Assembly (NCBI GenBank): GCA_017620475.1
Contig: JAFZQI010000016.1
Coordinates: forward strand, 1-64,000
From: Clostridiales bacterium
GTDB taxonomy: Bacteria; Bacillota; Clostridia; Saccharofermentanales; Saccharofermentanaceae
Direction: 5' to 3'
DNA length: 64,000 nucleotides
The position numbers were made by a program, and so were the translations under genes. The notes below the pieces were generated by a model. It was not told the DNA's origin, made no database searches, and saw only the letters and a list, made by a program, of their open reading frames with translations. Positions 61,712-64,000 of this stretch are shown piece by piece. Each line of letters opens with the position of its first letter. Position 1 is the stretch's first letter.

Positions 61712-63151
61712 ATGCGACATACTTTGACGATCTATAAATGGGAGATGAGAAAGATCATCGGCAACTGGAGGAAGACCATGACGGTTTTCCTTCTGCCGGC
61801 GCTTCTGCTTCTTGCCGCGATCAATATCTTCCCGATCCTGATGAATTATCTTTCGACAGGTCATCTTCAGAGTATTCCGATTACTGTTATCGGTGCGCCG
61901 GATTCTTTCCGGGACTATATCGATACCAATGAAAAAGCATCTTTCTATTCGATCACCTGGCTGACATCGGAAGAGGGAGAAGAACTGACTTCGGATGAAG
62001 AAGAGATGTCCAGGCAGTTTAAGAAAGGCCGAGTATTCATACGCTTTGTCGCTTTCCGTGAGAACGGAAGAGAGGACCGGTCCTATCTCGATGACGGCTG
62101 GGTCGATGTCGATGAGGATGCCTGGAAGAAAAAGAAATGGGCCAAAGAAGCGGACCTGATCCTGGAAGAAGGGCGTGACTTCGTCGGCTATCTGGAAGAT
62201 GATTTCGACACCTGTGTGGAAGACTTCTACGAGAATCTCGCATCCGGCAAGAAAGGCAATATCCGGACATATATGCAGGTCCTCTATGACGGCTCGGCAT
62301 CGAGCAGTTATCTGCAGGCCCGGCAGTTCCTTGCGGATCTCGGCGACGGCTATTCCGATTATCTTCTCGAAGAACTCGGACAGCCCTATATCGAAGCAGG
62401 CGGCGGAAACCGATGGGAGACGGACGCATTCAATCCCTTCAACTTCGTCCTGAAGAACCGGGCCAATGCCAACTACGGTGCCTCCCGAACGATCCCCAGC
62501 ATGATGATCCTTCTGATGTATTACTGCATCTATTCATTGTCGGCGGAGACGCTGGCGTCCACAAGGCAGAGCGGATTTCTGACGAAGGTGTATCTTACCC
62601 CGATAAGTAAGCACGCGCTTCTTACGGGAAAAGCACTGATGGTCATTACTGTCGGTGCGGTCAGTGCGGTAGTGACCTACTTTATGCTGTTTATGTCGTC
62701 GTGGATCAACCGAAGTAACAGCGCCTATTCCATGCTGCCCTTCGGTCTTTTCCTGACCGGTTCGCAGCTTCTGATCTGCCTGATCACGCTCTTTATCTCG
62801 GCCGTTCTGATGACGTTCTTGTGCTTTGCCATTATCTTCCGGCTCCGGAGGATGGAAGATGTCATTATGAATCTTCAGGTTCCGCTGGTTCTTTTGATCT
62901 TCGAATTCTTCGGCAACATGTTCCGCCCGGGAGCGGCTTCCGGTGTGGAGTATGTGGTTCCTATACATAATTCCATCATGCTGATCCGGGATGTGTTCCT
63001 CGGGACATTTACGTGGAGCGGGTTTACCCGGGTGACCGTGATGAATGTTCTTTTTGCGATAGTGCTTTTCGCTTTGTGTCTGATGAATAAGGATGGAATG
63101 ACGCTCGTTTCTCAAGGAGGTACCAATGATATCGGTAAGTCACGTAAGTAA
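61712..63151 (+). CDS. ABC-2 type exporter permease
   Basis: A protein of 479 residues: one N-terminal helix, a large extracytoplasmic domain (about 45-260), then five or six helices with STRQSGFLTKVYLTPISKHAL, as in NatB/YhaP permeases. GAGGT lies before ATG. Its gene overlaps the ATPase gene by 26 bp. Substrate unknown. An exact AAAAGCACTG word lies at 62629. Confidence 0.87.
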   Translation: MRHTLTIYKWEMRKIIGNWRKTMTVFLLPALLLLAAINIFPILMNYLSTGHLQSIPITVIGAPDSFRDYIDTNEKASFYSITWLTSEEGEELTSDEEEMSRQFKKGRVFIRFVAFRENGREDRSYLDDGWVDVDEDAWKKKKWAKEADLILEEGRDFVGYLEDDFDTCVEDFYENLASGKKGNIRTYMQVLYDGSASSSYLQARQFLADLGDGYSDYLLEELGQPYIEAGGGNRWETDAFNPFNFVLKNRANANYGASRTIPSMMILLMYYCIYSLSAETLASTRQSGFLTKVYLTPISKHALLTGKALMVITVGAVSAVVTYFMLFMSSWINRSNSAYSMLPFGLFLTGSQLLICLITLFISAVLMTFLCFAIIFRLRRMEDVIMNLQVPLVLLIFEFFGNMFRPGAASGVEYVVPIHNSIMLIRDVFLGTFTWSGFTRVTVMNVLFAIVLFALCLMNKDGMTLVSQGGTNDIGKSRK

Positions 63152-63860
63152 GAGATATAACAAGGGTGACATGGTCGTCAACGATGTCAGCTTCACCGTG
63201 GAAAAAGGGAAGATCTTCGGACTTCTCGGACCGAATGGTGCCGGCAAAACGACCCTGATGCAGATGATTGCGACGCTTCTTTTCCCCACTTCCGGATTCG
63301 TCACGATCTGCGGGATGGACACCAATGCGTCTGCGCAGGAGATCAGAAGAAGGATCGGGTTCCTGACGACGGAGATCAAGCTGGACCCGCTGTCTTCTCC
63401 GAACCAGCTTTATGACTTTTTCGCGGAACTGTATGACATCCCCGTGGATCAGATCGAAACGAGAAAGAAGGAAAGCTTTGCCAGATTCGGGATAGGTCCT
63501 TTTGCTGATAAGAAGATCGCGGAACTGTCCACCGGTATGAAGCAGAAGATATCGATCGTGATCTCGCTGATCCATAACCCGGAAGTGATCATCTTCGATG
63601 AACCGACCAATGGTCTGGATATCCTGACTTCCCGACAGGTGATGGATTATCTTCTGGAACTTCGGGAAAAAGGATGCTGTGTGCTTCTTTCGACACACAT
63701 CTTCTCCGTAGCGGAACAACTCTGCGATGAGATCGCCATTTTAGTGGATGGCCGGATCGTGGCACAGGGGTCGGCTCAGGCACTGACCGAGAATACGGAG
63801 AGCAGCACTTTTGAAGAGGCGTTCTTCAAACTATATACGCAATACCATAGGGAGGGCTGA
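63126..63860 (+). CDS. ABC transporter ATPase, NatA-like
   Basis: A protein of 244 residues. Walker A GPNGAGKTT, signature ELSTGMKQKISI, Walker B VIIFDEPTNGLD and H-loop LSTHIFS are complete. It drives the two flanking ABC-2 permeases. AAGGAGG precedes ATG inside the end of the upstream gene. Confidence 0.93.
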   Translation: MISVSHVSKRYNKGDMVVNDVSFTVEKGKIFGLLGPNGAGKTTLMQMIATLLFPTSGFVTICGMDTNASAQEIRRRIGFLTTEIKLDPLSSPNQLYDFFAELYDIPVDQIETRKKESFARFGIGPFADKKIAELSTGMKQKISIVISLIHNPEVIIFDEPTNGLDILTSRQVMDYLLELREKGCCVLLSTHIFSVAEQLCDEIAILVDGRIVAQGSAQALTENTESSTFEEAFFKLYTQYHREG

Positions 63861-63862
63861 GC

Positions 63863-64000
63863 ATGCACCGCGCCGTACGGGCCTTAATCCGAAAGACTTT
63901 CGGTAAGAATCACTCCATGAAGTCGCAAGCGTCTTATGTCACGCTTGCGGTCTGCATCGGTTTTGTGATTGTGGTGTTTGCGTTCTTTACCAGTATCGTC
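63863..64000 (+). CDS. Start of second ABC-2 permease (partial)
   Basis: The first 46 codons of a gene that continues beyond the window. GGAGGG precedes the ATG, two bases after the ATPase stop. The sequence has a basic start (HRAVRALIRKTFGK) and the beginning of a membrane helix (YVTLAVCIGFVIVVFAFF). By position it is the second permease of the exporter. Confidence 0.75.
   Translation, partial: MHRAVRALIRKTFGKNHSMKSQASYVTLAVCIGFVIVVFAFFTSIV

Noticed and set aside
867..62638. AAAAGCACTG as a chromosome-polarity (KOPS/SRS) or Chi-type signal
   Set aside because: Copies are nearly even on the two strands (7 to 5) and do not follow gene direction, so a polar signal is unlikely from this window.

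Overview
The window reads as chromosome from an anaerobic, plant-fibre-fermenting member of the Clostridia (Bacillota), perhaps a rumen or gut relative of Saccharofermentans or Lachnospiraceae. The genus is inference. The basis is AGGAGG-type ribosome sites, TTGACA/TATAAT promoters, acetate formation by phosphotransacetylase and acetate kinase, an LTA-synthase-like enzyme, LplB-type sugar ABC transport, and cellulose- and xylan-directed enzymes. There are no rRNA or tRNA genes, insertion sequences, phage genes or CRISPR arrays that I can recognise.

Layout. 1-3.3 kb: tail of an Hsp20 gene, a DUF937 gene, and a zinc-ribbon/membrane-protein pair. 3.4-10.2 kb: an ABC exporter (ATPase and FtsX-type permease), a DUF4349 lipoprotein and a two-component system. 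10.4-24.1 kb: another zinc-ribbon membrane protein, a GH115 alpha-glucuronidase, an ECF sigma factor with a membrane partner, a nucleotide-sugar dehydratase, a phosphoesterase, a galactokinase, an SDR, and a second copy of the zinc-ribbon pair. 24.2-40 kb: a glucuronate/glucuronoxylan island (gntR, uxuB, uxuA, DUF624, acetylesterase, CUT1 ABC importer, uxaC, kdgA, kdgK), with a lone prepilin inside it. 40-50 kb: a 1239-residue membrane protein, a phosphodiesterase, deoB-deoC-cdd nucleoside salvage, and DUF4173, XRE and DUF2975 genes. 50-58.3 kb: an overlapping operon of LTA-synthase-like protein, DEAD-box helicase and anchored GH9 cellulase with two CBM3-like modules, then two unknown genes. 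58.4-64 kb: pta-ackA, a histidine phosphatase, and the start of an ABC-2 exporter operon that leaves the window.

The genes fit a scheme in which aldouronic oligosaccharides from glucuronoxylan are imported by the ABC transporter, deacetylated by the SASA esterase and cut by the cytoplasmic GH115. Glucuronate then passes through UxaC, UxuB, UxuA, KdgK and KdgA to pyruvate and glyceraldehyde 3-phosphate, and Pta-AckA makes ATP and acetate. A shared palindrome close to ACTAGnATrynAGT overlaps or flanks the promoters of gntR, uxuA, the esterase/DUF624 pair, the importer and kdgA. It is a strong candidate operator for the FCD-type GntR regulator encoded in the island.

The most unusual signal is not a gene. 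The 10-mer AAAAGCACTG (or its complement) occurs exactly 12 times in 64 kb by my hand count, against about 0.12 expected with equal base frequencies. It occurs in both orientations, mostly inside genes, where it spells K-A-L or S-A-F. A sister form, AAAAGAACTG, occurs seven more times, and several copies of both are packed into a 100-bp spacer. This resembles a dispersed uptake-type or binding signal and I know of no description of it in Clostridia.
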